In this document: one piece after another, positions 25,480 through 33,853 of the stretch | Numbering within the stretch: the first letter of the stretch is position 1 | How the letters are laid out: every line of letters starts with the position of its first letter | Assembly (NCBI GenBank): GCA_017302835.1 | Contig: JAFLCC010000016.1 | Span: forward strand, 1-64,000 | Length of the DNA stretch: 64,000 bases | Source of the DNA: Deltaproteobacteria bacterium | GTDB lineage: Bacteria > Bdellovibrionota > Bdellovibrionia > Bdellovibrionales > Bdellovibrionaceae | Reading direction: 5' to 3' | The notes under the pieces: model-generated | Seen by the model: the letters and a program-made list of their open reading frames with translations, nothing else | Told to the model about the DNA's origin: nothing | The model's database searches: none | Position numbers and translations under genes: made by a program

Positions 25480-26889
25480 ATGAGCGAAACTCAATATGAT
25501 TTGATTGTTATTGGCAGCGGACCCGGTGGGTATGTTGGGGCCATTCGAGCGGCGCAATTAGGCTTAAAAACGGCGGTTGTGGAAAAAGATAAAAATTTTG
25601 GTGGCACTTGCTTAAATGTAGGCTGTATTCCCTCTAAGGCCTTGCTGGAATCCAGCGAACACTACCAAGCGGCGCTCCACGAGTTCAAATCCCATGGAGT
25701 TGAAATTTCGAAGGTGGATTTAAATTTATCACAAATGCTTTCTCGAAAAGATAAAGTGGTTCAGCAAAATACCGAGGGCATAGCCTTCCTCTTTAAAAAA
25801 AATAAAATCACGCCTTACAAGGGATATGGAAAAATCACTCAACCAGGTACGGTGCAGGTAACTGCGAGCGATGGTACAAGTACTGTTTTAACAGCTAAAA
25901 ATATCATGATTGCCACGGGCAGTGTCCCTTCCGAATTGCCCTTTCTAAAATACGATGAAGAAAACATTGTTTCCAATACGGGTGCCCTCACTTTAAAGCA
26001 AGTCCCTGCCACCTTGGTAGTTGTTGGTGGCGGTGTGATTGGCCTTGAGCTGGGATCTGTATGGGCTCGACTTGGCTCTAAAGTCACGATTATAGAGTAC
26101 ACCGATCGTCTGGGAGGCACCACTGATGCCGAATGCATGCAGGTTCTAAAAAAGAATCTACAAAAAGAAGGTATACAATTTTTGATGTCTACAAAAGTCT
26201 TTGCCGCAGAGAAAACGAGCAAAGGCATTGACATTGAATATGAATCCTTAACCGACGGGAAGAAAAATAAAATTTCTACAGAGGTGGTTTTAGTTGCCAC
26301 GGGGAGAAAACCCTTTACTCAAGGCCTTGGCTGCGAAGAGCTTGGAATTCAGAAAGACCCTCAGGGGCGCATCAGTGTTGATTCCCACTATCAAACAAAT
26401 ATCAAAGGCATTCATGCAATTGGAGACGTCATTCACGGTCCAATGCTCGCTCATAAAGCTGAAGAAGAAGGCGTCGCCTTGGCTGAATTACTTGCTGGAA
26501 AAGCAGGGCATGTTAATTATAACACCGTCCCTGGCGTTATCTACACTCATCCCGAAATTGCCACGGTTGGGATTTCAGAAGAGCAAGCAAAAAAGGAAGG
26601 GCTAACCGTAAATATTGGAAAATTTCCATTTTTAGCCAATGGCCGCGCTCGAGCGAAAGGTTTTACGGAAGGTTTTGTAAAAATCATTGCGGATCAAAAG
26701 ACAGATAAAGTTTTAGGTGCTGCGATTGTTGGTCCCAGCGCTTCTGAAATTATCCACGAAATTGTAGTTTGTATGGAGTTTGGTGGAAGCAGTGAAGACC
26801 TAGCACGCAGTTTTCACGCCCACCCCACCCTCAGCGAAGTCATCAGGGAAGCGGCCCTGGCGGTGGATAGACGACAACGACAAATGTAA
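25480..26889 (+). CDS. lpdA: Dihydrolipoyl dehydrogenase (E3)
   Basis: A 469-residue FAD enzyme that reoxidises the lipoyl group with NAD. FAD-binding LIVIGSGPGGYVGAIRAAQL at 8-27; redox disulfide GGTCLNVGCIPSKALL at about 41-56; NAD-binding VVVGGGVIGLELGSVW near 182; GDVIHGPMLAHKAEEEG near 315; and the active-site His in FHAHPTLSEVIREA near 447. Last gene of the sucA-sucB-lpdA operon. Preceded by AAGGAG. Confidence 0.97.
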   Translation: MSETQYDLIVIGSGPGGYVGAIRAAQLGLKTAVVEKDKNFGGTCLNVGCIPSKALLESSEHYQAALHEFKSHGVEISKVDLNLSQMLSRKDKVVQQNTEGIAFLFKKNKITPYKGYGKITQPGTVQVTASDGTSTVLTAKNIMIATGSVPSELPFLKYDEENIVSNTGALTLKQVPATLVVVGGGVIGLELGSVWARLGSKVTIIEYTDRLGGTTDAECMQVLKKNLQKEGIQFLMSTKVFAAEKTSKGIDIEYESLTDGKKNKISTEVVLVATGRKPFTQGLGCEELGIQKDPQGRISVDSHYQTNIKGIHAIGDVIHGPMLAHKAEEEGVALAELLAGKAGHVNYNTVPGVIYTHPEIATVGISEEQAKKEGLTVNIGKFPFLANGRARAKGFTEGFVKIIADQKTDKVLGAAIVGPSASEIIHEIVVCMEFGGSSEDLARSFHAHPTLSEVIREAALAVDRRQRQM

Positions 26890-26971
26890 CTGCGATAGCA
26901 AAAAAAATGATAGTGAGCCATTACAGATAGTCATAAAATTAATAAAGATCGTATTAAAAAAGGGAATTTAG

Positions 26972-27532
26972 ATGAATCAATCAAAGCGGCTAGGAATTTT
27001 TCTATTTGTATTGGGAGTTTTAACAGGATCTTTTTCGGTACTTATTTTGAATTATTTTAAACCTTTTAATACTAAATATGGGAATATCCGTGAATTACTA
27101 AGAAATAATAAACCAAAATCATTAGCAGATCTTTTAATGGGTGGCAGCCCCTTTGAAGAGTTCTCAAAAAAATTCTCAAATTCGATGGATGAAATGGATA
27201 ATGAAAAGCCCAATGAAGATCCGCAAAATTTTCATTTTAATTTTGGAATAAATAGTGATCAACAGATAGAAACTAGTGAAGATGAAAAGTTTTACTATTT
27301 CACCCTAAAATTAAATGACCTCAAAGCAAAAACTCTCAATGTGAATGTAGAGAATAACCAAGTCATTATCCAGGCACAATTAGAAAGTAGCCAGTCGGAT
27401 GAAAACTCATCTCACTCGGTCTCTCAAAGCTTCACAAAATCCTTCCCTGCGCCACCCAATGCCCAATTAGATAAAATAGAGGTGGAAAATAAAGATTCCA
27501 AAGTACTCATTAAAATCCCCAAGACTCAGTAG
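26972..27532 (+). CDS. Membrane-anchored small heat-shock (Hsp20-like) protein
   Basis: A 186-residue protein with one N-terminal membrane helix (LGIFLFVLGVLTGSFSVLIL), a linker with SPFEEFSKKFSNSMDEMDNE, and an alpha-crystallin-type domain at about 100-184: KFYYFTLKLNDLKAKTLNVN, then ENNQVIIQAQLE, then FTKSFPAPPNAQLDKIEVEN and KVLIKIPK. Small heat-shock proteins hold unfolding proteins; most are soluble, so the anchor is unusual. It would place the domain on the periplasmic side if the helix is an uncleaved signal. AAGGGAA precedes the ATG. Confidence 0.75.
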   Translation: MNQSKRLGIFLFVLGVLTGSFSVLILNYFKPFNTKYGNIRELLRNNKPKSLADLLMGGSPFEEFSKKFSNSMDEMDNEKPNEDPQNFHFNFGINSDQQIETSEDEKFYYFTLKLNDLKAKTLNVNVENNQVIIQAQLESSQSDENSSHSVSQSFTKSFPAPPNAQLDKIEVENKDSKVLIKIPKTQ

Positions 27533-27541
27533 AAATTCTCG

Positions 27542-28519
27542 TTATAAATACTTCTCGTCAATGCTTGCAACAGGAAGACTTTCTGCCTGTTCTCGCTCTG
27601 CCTGAGCGAGCAAAGTCGACAAGTATCTTTCGGTATAACTGGGAACGATAACCACAATCTTTTTTCCAGCATTTTCAGCTTTGGCAGCTATTCTGAGGCC
27701 AACAGCAATGGCAGCTCCCGAGCTTATGCCTACAGGGATTCCTTCTTTTTTTATCACTTCACGGGCCGTGCTTAAGGACTCTTCGGAAGAGACCTGCTCA
27801 ACAGCATCGACAATTTTAGAATCATAATTTTTAGGAATAAAACCGGCTCCAATCCCTTGAATTTTATGAGGTGAGGGTTTACCTCCACTCAACACTGGGG
27901 ACTCCGTTGGCTCCACGGCAATGACTTTTACAGAAGGTTTTTTTGCTTTTAAAACACTTCCAATTCCCGAGATGGTGCCGGCGGTTCCTACTCCACTCAC
28001 CAGAACATCCACTTGACCGTCGGTATCACGCCAGATTTCGAGCGCTGTGGTTTCTTTATGTATTGCGGGATTGGACGGGTTATCAAACTGAGACGGCATA
28101 AAGGAATTGGAATTTTTTTCGTTTAATTCCCTTGCTTTGGCGACAGCACCTTTCATACCTAAAAGACCTGGTGTCAAAATCACCTTGGCACCCAAGAGCA
28201 ATAACAAAGTCCTTCTTTCTTTTGACATGGTCTCTGGCATCGTCAAGGTTAAAGAATACCCTTTGGCGGCACAGACAAAAGCTAATGCAATACCTGTATT
28301 ACCACTTGTAGGCTCAATGACTTCCATTCCTAATTTTAATTTTCCACTGAGCTCAGCTTGCTCGATCATATTTAGACCAATGCGGTCTTTGACTGAACCC
28401 AAAGGGTTAAAAAATTCTAATTTTAAAAGCAATTGTCCAGGTAAATCCTTACCTAATCGTTGCATTTTAACCAAGGGTGTTTGTCCAATTGTTTTGGTAA
28501 TGTCTTCAAAAACTCTCAC
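27542..28519 (-). CDS. cysK: Cysteine synthase A (O-acetylserine sulfhydrylase)
   Basis: A 325-residue PLP enzyme making cysteine from O-acetylserine and sulfide. N-terminal ITKTIGQTPLVKMQRLGK; PLP Lys in LGSVKDRIGLNMI (about residue 43); substrate loop EPTSGNTGIALAF; PLP-phosphate loop SGVGTAGTISGIGSVLKAK; GISSGAAIAVGLRIA near 268. All catalytic elements are present. Its start is two bases from the stop of the upstream STAS-like gene, so they are probably co-transcribed. Confidence 0.95.
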   Translation of the reverse strand: MRVFEDITKTIGQTPLVKMQRLGKDLPGQLLLKLEFFNPLGSVKDRIGLNMIEQAELSGKLKLGMEVIEPTSGNTGIALAFVCAAKGYSLTLTMPETMSKERRTLLLLLGAKVILTPGLLGMKGAVAKARELNEKNSNSFMPSQFDNPSNPAIHKETTALEIWRDTDGQVDVLVSGVGTAGTISGIGSVLKAKKPSVKVIAVEPTESPVLSGGKPSPHKIQGIGAGFIPKNYDSKIVDAVEQVSSEESLSTAREVIKKEGIPVGISSGAAIAVGLRIAAKAENAGKKIVVIVPSYTERYLSTLLAQAEREQAESLPVASIDEKYL

Positions 28520-28521
28520 AG

Positions 28522-28998
28522 CTATATTCCTTTTACTAAAAATTTAAAATATTTCTGAGGGGCAACATCTAACTCCATCTTCATTCCTGTTGAATCTTTA
28601 ACGGATTTAATCGTTGGATTCTTTCCTGGCCTAAAATCTTTTTTTAATTCATACAAGACATGTTTTTCTTCACCGGTTGTCTCGCTAAAATAGGGAACAT
28701 CAAAAGACTCAATAATTGATTTTGAAGGAATAAATCCTTTTACGGCGTTGATTTGCTCGATAATACAGACAGGACAATTTGTAAAAGTATATTTGACTTT
28801 TGGATTTGAATTTATCCAAAGTATCCAATTTCTAATTCCCATGGAATTAATACTGGTGATTTTTTGACAATCCACTTTGACAGCTTTGTTTGGATGAGAC
28901 TTTAAATTACTTAAAGAAAAGGACTCATCAATAATACCTTCAAAATAAAAAGTTACAAAAGTCAGCTCTTCTACTTTTTTAAAAGAAAACTTTGGCAA
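28522..28998 (-). CDS. STAS-like domain protein
   Basis: A 158-residue protein with the layout of an anti-sigma-factor-antagonist (STAS) fold: FVTFYFEGIIDESFSLSNLK, then KAVKVDCQKITSINSMGIRN in which SINSMGIR is the helix-start normally phosphorylated on Ser in SpoIIAA-like proteins, then VKYTFTNCPVCIIEQINAVK. The C-terminal 50 residues contain ETTGEEKHVLYELKKDFRPG and look like a small added module. Several such proteins are known in Bdellovibrio-type genomes. Partner unknown. Confidence 0.6.
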   Translation of the reverse strand: MPKFSFKKVEELTFVTFYFEGIIDESFSLSNLKSHPNKAVKVDCQKITSINSMGIRNWILWINSNPKVKYTFTNCPVCIIEQINAVKGFIPSKSIIESFDVPYFSETTGEEKHVLYELKKDFRPGKNPTIKSVKDSTGMKMELDVAPQKYFKFLVKGI

Positions 28999-29011
28999 AA
29001 AAACTCCTGAA

Positions 29012-29024
29012 ACTCATTATGAGT
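29012..29024. promoter_or_regulatory. Short palindrome upstream of the STAS-like gene
   Basis: ACTCATTATGAGT is a perfect 13-bp palindrome 14 bases before the ATG at 28998. Possible operator of the STAS-cysK unit. Confidence 0.35.
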
Positions 29025-29093
29025 AATTCAAACAGCACTCATCAAGGAAAAAATTTAGAAATAAAAATTTATAGACTTCGCATGAAGGTAACT

Positions 29094-30311
29094 TCAGTAA
29101 AGCAAGTATTTCGTTCTTTCCTTAAGCCAATTTCTTTCATCCTCTTGACACATTTTTTCAAAATCTGAAATTTGCGAGTTTGGATTATCAACCCATTCCC
29201 TTAACAACGTACTTCCATTGATAATGTCTATGGCTAACTTGTCATCAACATACTCGTAAGAAAAATTTCTCCAAATTGGGTACTCAGGGTAAATAACTCT
29301 CAAAGATTTTAAAAATAAAACAACAAGCCTATATGGCTGGAATTCTTCTTCTTTATAAAAACTACCATCGACATGGATTTGAATTCCGCTGCAAAGTTCT
29401 TTCTGATGTTTATTAAATGTAGGCTCAAAAAAACAAGGTCTCAACAAACAGCCTTTCATCCATTGTGGAGCCATTTCATTCATGAGTTTCAATACCTTGG
29501 TCATATTAATTTCTGGAGCTCCAAATAATTCTAAGGGTCTCGTCGTTCCTCTTCCCTCAGAAAGGGTGGTCCCTTCAAACAGTACGGTACCAGGGAAACA
29601 TCGAGCCATAAAAACATTCGATGCGTTGGGGCTTGGATTTACCCACGGTGTGTTTTCAGGCCATGGTTTTTTAAAGCCGTAATTTTCCATTTTAATCAAT
29701 TTTAATTCCAACTCGAATTTAAAATGATCTTTAAACCAAAAAGCGATTTCACCCAAGGTCATTCCGTACCTCATGGGAATTTCAGCGGCCCCCACAAAAC
29801 TTTGCCAGCCCTGGCGTAAGGTTAAGCCTTCGACTTGTCTGCCAGCTGGATTTGGTCTATCCAGAATCCAAAGTTCTTTTTGATGGGCCTGACAAGCTTC
29901 CATCATGTAGAGTAAAGTCGTAAGAAAAGTATAAATACGAGTTCCCACATCCTGCAAATCGAACAAACAGACATCAAAGGAAGTCATCCACTCAGATTTA
30001 GGTCTTCTCACTTTTCCATAAAGGCTATAGACTGGAATTTTATGGATCGGATCAAGATAATCGTCACTTTCAATCATGTTATCTTGTTTTTCACCCCTCA
30101 TTCCATGCTGAGGACCAAAACAGGATACCATTGAAAATCCATTATGGATCAAAGCATCCAGGCTGTGGGTTAAACCTCTCGTCACGGAAGCTGGATGAGC
30201 CACCAAGGAAACCCTTTTATTTCTTAAATCATTTTTAAGTTGAGAGTTCGAAAGTAAAACATCTATTCCAAATTTAAAATCTTGATGATGGCTATCTATA
30301 TTCATATTCAA
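29094..30311 (-). CDS. NamZ/DUF1343 exo-beta-N-acetylmuramidase-like protein
   Basis: A 405-residue DUF1343 protein. Conserved blocks run in order: FGIDVLLSNSQL, RVSLVAHPASVTRGLTHSLD, MVSCFGPQHGMRGEKQDNM, DVCLFDLQDVGTRIYTFLTT, LWILDRPNPAGRQVEGLTLR, CFPGTVLFEGTTLSEGRGTT and RPLELFGAP. NamZ members remove terminal MurNAc from peptidoglycan fragments. No signal peptide is visible, so it would act in the cytoplasm on imported muropeptides unless exported otherwise. A predator living on prey cell wall would use it for recycling (inference). It ends two bases before the DOMON-like gene upstream. Confidence 0.9.
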   Translation of the reverse strand: MNMNIDSHHQDFKFGIDVLLSNSQLKNDLRNKRVSLVAHPASVTRGLTHSLDALIHNGFSMVSCFGPQHGMRGEKQDNMIESDDYLDPIHKIPVYSLYGKVRRPKSEWMTSFDVCLFDLQDVGTRIYTFLTTLLYMMEACQAHQKELWILDRPNPAGRQVEGLTLRQGWQSFVGAAEIPMRYGMTLGEIAFWFKDHFKFELELKLIKMENYGFKKPWPENTPWVNPSPNASNVFMARCFPGTVLFEGTTLSEGRGTTRPLELFGAPEINMTKVLKLMNEMAPQWMKGCLLRPCFFEPTFNKHQKELCSGIQIHVDGSFYKEEEFQPYRLVVLFLKSLRVIYPEYPIWRNFSYEYVDDKLAIDIINGSTLLREWVDNPNSQISDFEKMCQEDERNWLKERTKYLLY

Positions 30312-30312
30312 A

Positions 30313-30948
30313 TTATTTCATTTTTTGATAAATTGTAAAGTTATTAGAGTCATGAAAGTCTGGCTTTTCTAAAGAATGTTGTTGAGACCAATAAGTGATC
30401 TGTTCTTCGCATACAATGATGGAACAAAAGTTAAATTCAAGCTCATCACCGACTTTAAATAAAGGATTTAAGTCTATTTCTATTGCTAATTTGGAGACTC
30501 CGCTTGAGCTTAAGTCATAGGAGTAATTCCTGGCAGGAATAAAAGAATACCTAATTTTTTGAATTTTATCTTCAATTTGAATTGGACTCCGGTATTTCAC
30601 AAATTTATAAAAATTCCAATTGCCGAGGGTGTTAACATTGAATTCAAAATATTTTTCCTGATTTTGTTTTTTAACAAAAAACTCAAAGCAAGTTTTTTTC
30701 CACAATTCATCCATTTGATAGGAGCGATCAAAGGTGGTTTGTTTAAGTAAGTTCAAATCTTGAGATAGAGGGGGGTAGAAGGAGTCCATTTTTCTTTGTG
30801 GGTCTTCTATTAAAAAGTTAATTTTAAGAACTCCAGACTCAATTTCTGCCTGAACTTGAATTTTAAACTTTTCAACAGCTTCGCTGTTTCGATTTGCTTC
30901 GCTGTTTCGATTTGCTTCGCAATAGGGTCTTAACGTGATAGTTTTCAT
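30313..30948 (-). CDS. DOMON/CBM9-like domain protein
   Basis: A 211-residue beta-sandwich-type protein: LKINFLIEDPQRKMDSFYPP, then DELWKKTCFEFFVKKQ (the WxxTCxExF signature), KYFEFNVNTLGNWNFYKF and AIEIDLNPLFKVGDELEFNF. This pattern matches DOMON-like or carbohydrate-binding proteins of about 180-200 residues. There is no signal peptide. The N-terminus contains a short peptide repeat (EANRNS twice) from an 18-bp tandem DNA repeat. It sits two bases from the muramidase gene and 18 bases from the upstream phosphotransferase gene. Confidence 0.7.
   Translation of the reverse strand: MKTITLRPYCEANRNSEANRNSEAVEKFKIQVQAEIESGVLKINFLIEDPQRKMDSFYPPLSQDLNLLKQTTFDRSYQMDELWKKTCFEFFVKKQNQEKYFEFNVNTLGNWNFYKFVKYRSPIQIEDKIQKIRYSFIPARNYSYDLSSSGVSKLAIEIDLNPLFKVGDELEFNFCSIIVCEEQITYWSQQHSLEKPDFHDSNNFTIYQKMK
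30878..30920. repeat. 18-bp tandem repeat in coding sequence (2.4 units)
   Basis: GCTTCGCTGTTTCGATTT at 30878-30895 and again at 30896-30913, followed by GCTTCGC. It encodes EANRNS repeats at residues 11-22 of the DOMON-like protein. In-frame, so copy change alters length by six residues. Confidence 0.85.
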
Positions 30949-30966
30949 TTCTTACTCATGATCTCC

Positions 30967-32931
30967 TTATTTATTTGGGAAATACAATCGATTGTCCCAC
31001 AATCCCTTATTAAAATACTGAATGGAGGCTTTGAGCTTCCGGTCTAGATGATCCACATCTTCTTTTTTTTCTAACTCCAAATTATCTGTTTTGAGATTCC
31101 AGTCTGTAGAATCAAATATTTTTACTGGATCCCTTTGATTCCAAAAAAGAATATTTTTTTTATTTATTAAGAAATAGTTGCCATCTTGAAAAAGTGTCAC
31201 CGTTTTTTCAGGATCTGGCTTAAAAACACTTTCTCCTAATAAAATCTTTTGTTTCATTGGCAGGTTTAAAAAATCCATTACTGACGGCAAAATATCGATA
31301 TGCTGGACAGGTAAATCTAAATCAACTTGTGGCCACTTAAAATGGGGATGATAAAATAGAATAGGAACTTTGTATCTGCCTATTTCATTATTAAACTCAG
31401 GGAGTAAATTCTTTTGGGTATGATCAGCCGTAAAAATAAATAAAGTATTTTTAAACCATTTTTGATTCTTGTAAGTTTCAAAAAAGATTTTTAATGCGTA
31501 ATCTGTGTACTGAATAGACTCTAATATTTCCAATGGTCCTTTTATAAATCTTCCTTTTAAAGCCTCAGGAACCGTGTAAGGATGATGAGAACTTAAGGTA
31601 AACAAAGCCGAAAAAAATGGTTTTTTTCCGGCCCCCAATTTTTCGCCAAAAAATTTTAAAAAGGGCTCATCAAATATTCCCCAGACTTTATCATTGTCGT
31701 CACTTATCCCAGGATATTCGCTTGCCCCGAAATATTTTGGAATTCCTGCACTGTTAATGAATTTGTCAAAATACATAGTTCCATTATGGCCCCCATGAAA
31801 AAAGCTGGTTTCATAACCCAAAGGCTCTAACAGTGAACCAGCCCCTAAAAAGTAATTTGAAGAAAATTCTGATGAGATAAATGGCTCACTCATCATCGCT
31901 GGTATTCCTGCCATGATCGAAGATATTCCCTCGATAGACCTTCTTCCATTGGCAAAGGCATTTTTAAATAATAATCCCTTTTTAGCTATATCATCCAGAA
32001 AGGGGGTATAACCTTTTTGATTATTTACATCTCCCATAAATTCAAAGGCGAAACTTTCAAGAATAAAAATAACCACATTTTGTCTTTCTAATGGCCGATG
32101 TCCCTCAAGTAGAGATTTTTTTTCTTTGTAACCATTCAGAAGGGAGAAATACTCTTCTTCTTTGGCGTAAAATTGAACAGGAGAAATTTTGTCTTTATCT
32201 GCACTTTTAATTATGGAAAAAGTGGAGTTCAAGACCAGATTATTCAGTACCGGAGAGGTAAACACACTTGCAAAAACAAAATCGATGGGTTTTAATTGTA
32301 TGCCTCCTCTAGCAAAAACAATCAATGGAATCAAAAATAGAAAATGGGTCAAGGCATAGGAAAGTTTTGAGTTTTTAGGATCATTTTCAAATTTTATAAC
32401 CTTAATAAATCTCATCAGAAGATAAATAAATCCAAGAATCATGAGACAAATAATAAAAATCCAGAACCCGTAGGTAGAAAAAAAACTGGTCATTTTCCCT
32501 TTGGCTTCGGTAAAAATAAAAAGACCAGCCAAAGTGACTCGCCTGCCAATAAAATTAAAAAACTCGATATCAATATAATTTAAAATCCAAAAAGGAATTT
32601 GAATAAGAAGTACCGAAAAAAGGAAAAATTTTTTCCAAGTCCGGGATTCCAACCAAATACCAACAAGAAAGGTCAAGAGAAACGCGGGTAAAAACAATAG
32701 TCCCACAGCACACAAATCAAATCGTAGACCTATAAAAAATGCATAGGTGATATCAATGAAATTCATATTTTTGAATTGGTTCCAATTCCAATACAAAAAA
32801 CAAGCCCTCAAAACAGAGTAACTGAACATTAAAATTATCAGAGCCCAGAAATAAACCCTCAAAAGTTGCCAATTTAAAATTTTTTTTTCGAAATTCATTT
32901 CTCTATTCTTTAACACAATAATTTTGCCCAT
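30967..32931 (-). CDS. LTA-synthase/OpgB-type membrane sulfatase-fold phosphotransferase
   Basis: A 654-residue protein. The N-terminal ~230 residues hold five membrane helices; the rest is a periplasmic alkaline-phosphatase-superfamily domain: NVVIFILESFAFEFMG (first metal Glu), FANGRRSIEGISSIMAGIPA (nucleophile loop, Ser or Thr position occupied by Ser), TSFFHGGHNGTMYFDKF, LFIFTADHTQ (metal Asp/His) and KVPILFYHP. The family moves phosphoglycerol or phosphoethanolamine to envelope glycans or lipid A. The acceptor here is unknown. Start uncertain: MNFEKK at 32898, behind AGAGAA, is also good. Confidence 0.85.
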   Translation of the reverse strand: MGKIIVLKNREMNFEKKILNWQLLRVYFWALIILMFSYSVLRACFLYWNWNQFKNMNFIDITYAFFIGLRFDLCAVGLLFLPAFLLTFLVGIWLESRTWKKFFLFSVLLIQIPFWILNYIDIEFFNFIGRRVTLAGLFIFTEAKGKMTSFFSTYGFWIFIICLMILGFIYLLMRFIKVIKFENDPKNSKLSYALTHFLFLIPLIVFARGGIQLKPIDFVFASVFTSPVLNNLVLNSTFSIIKSADKDKISPVQFYAKEEEYFSLLNGYKEKKSLLEGHRPLERQNVVIFILESFAFEFMGDVNNQKGYTPFLDDIAKKGLLFKNAFANGRRSIEGISSIMAGIPAMMSEPFISSEFSSNYFLGAGSLLEPLGYETSFFHGGHNGTMYFDKFINSAGIPKYFGASEYPGISDDNDKVWGIFDEPFLKFFGEKLGAGKKPFFSALFTLSSHHPYTVPEALKGRFIKGPLEILESIQYTDYALKIFFETYKNQKWFKNTLFIFTADHTQKNLLPEFNNEIGRYKVPILFYHPHFKWPQVDLDLPVQHIDILPSVMDFLNLPMKQKILLGESVFKPDPEKTVTLFQDGNYFLINKKNILFWNQRDPVKIFDSTDWNLKTDNLELEKKEDVDHLDRKLKASIQYFNKGLWDNRLYFPNK

Positions 32932-32974
32932 TAGTCTTGCATTTAAATTAGTTTTTATGTTATAGGATCAGCCT

Positions 32975-33196
32975 ATGACTCAAGACGAACTTTTATTAAA
33001 GTTAAAATCAAAGTACCCTCAAGCTCATATTAAAGTCCATTCAGAGGACAATGTCCATTTTGAAGTTTATATCGAGAGCAGTTCTTTTGCCGGCTTAAGT
33101 CGTATTGAACAGCATCAACAAGTCATGATGGCTGTTGATCAAGAGCTTAAGAGCGGGGAATTGCACGCCATCGCCATCAAAACAAAAATTATTTAA
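32975..33196 (+). CDS. BolA-family protein
   Basis: A 73-residue BolA fold: LLLKLKSKYPQAHIKVHSED, then HFEVYIESSSFAGLSRIEQH (the FxG...RHQ-type signature, with RIEQHQQV), then GELHAIAIKTK. BolA proteins work with CGFS monothiol glutaredoxins in handling Fe-S clusters, and such a gene follows 13 bases downstream. The length is on the short, IbaG-like side. Divergent from the phosphotransferase gene. Confidence 0.92.
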   Translation: MTQDELLLKLKSKYPQAHIKVHSEDNVHFEVYIESSSFAGLSRIEQHQQVMMAVDQELKSGELHAIAIKTKII

Positions 33197-33209
33197 ATGA
33201 GGAGCTTCT

Positions 33210-33515
33210 ATGCCGTTAGTTAAAGAAAAAATCGATAATCTATTAAATGAAAACAAAGTAGTTCTCTTTATGAAAGGGACGAAAAATTCTCCTATGTGTG
33301 GCTTTTCTGCCAGAGCCTGTGCCATTCTTCAAGACCTGGGTGTCCACTTCCACGATGTCAATATCCTGGAAGACGAAGAAATGAGAGCTGGAATCAAGGA
33401 ATATGGTAACTGGCCAACCATTCCACAGCTTTATGTACATAAAAAACTAGTAGGCGGTTCTGACATCATGATGGAAATGTACGAGACTGGCGAGCTTCAA
33501 GATTTATTAAAGTAA
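33210..33515 (+). CDS. grxD: Monothiol glutaredoxin (Grx4 type)
   Basis: A 101-residue CGFS glutaredoxin: VVLFMKGTKNSPMCGFSARA with the single active Cys near residue 30, glutathione-binding WPTIPQLYVHKKLVGGSDIM near 72, and ELQDLLK at the end. It binds and transfers [2Fe-2S] clusters as a dimer or with BolA. The pairing with a bolA gene just upstream is classical. GAGG upstream is a normal ribosome site. Confidence 0.95.
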   Translation: MPLVKEKIDNLLNENKVVLFMKGTKNSPMCGFSARACAILQDLGVHFHDVNILEDEEMRAGIKEYGNWPTIPQLYVHKKLVGGSDIMMEMYETGELQDLLK

Positions 33516-33565
33516 ACCCTGTTTAAAATAACATCCTATGAGAGATAGGACAGCCTAGGAATTTT

Positions 33566-33606
33566 AAATATGAAATGTAAATATGAAATGTAAATATGAA
33601 ATGTAA
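33566..33606. repeat. 13-bp tandem repeat at a translation start (three units)
   Basis: AATATGAAATGTA-type units place ATG codons at 33570, 33583 and 33596. Only the last opens the DUF2892 gene; the first two give MKCKYEM and stop at 33593 and 33606. The nearest ribosome-site-like AGGA (33556-33559) is spaced for the first ATG, not for the last. Confidence 0.75.
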
Positions 33607-33805
33607 TCTAGCTACTTGGGACCGCATTTTAAGATTTCTCCTAGGAGTTTTGACTCTTGCCTACGCCATTGCTGGCGGCCCTCCATGGCTTTTTCTTGGA
33701 ATTTATTTTATTTTTACCGCCGCGTGGGGATTTTGCGCCCTCTACGCTTTTTTTAGGATTCAGACTCTAAAAGGCAATGTTTCAAGGGAGTTCTTTAAAA
33801 AATAG
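33596..33805 (+). CDS. DUF2892-type small membrane protein
   Basis: A 69-residue protein: NLATWDRILRFLLGVLTLAY, then PPWLFLGIYFIFTAAWGFCA and LYAFFRIQTL. The N-D-R-xxR start and two hydrophobic helices match the DUF2892/YgaP-transmembrane family, which often accompanies rhodanese or sulfur-transfer proteins. Its start lies at the end of a 13-bp tandem array, so translation may need re-initiation after the short upstream frame. Function unknown. Confidence 0.75.
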   Translation: MKCNLATWDRILRFLLGVLTLAYAIAGGPPWLFLGIYFIFTAAWGFCALYAFFRIQTLKGNVSREFFKK

Positions 33806-33853
33806 TTCGAACCAGAGATTGAAATTTTGAGTAATTTCCTATTAAATGCCCCT

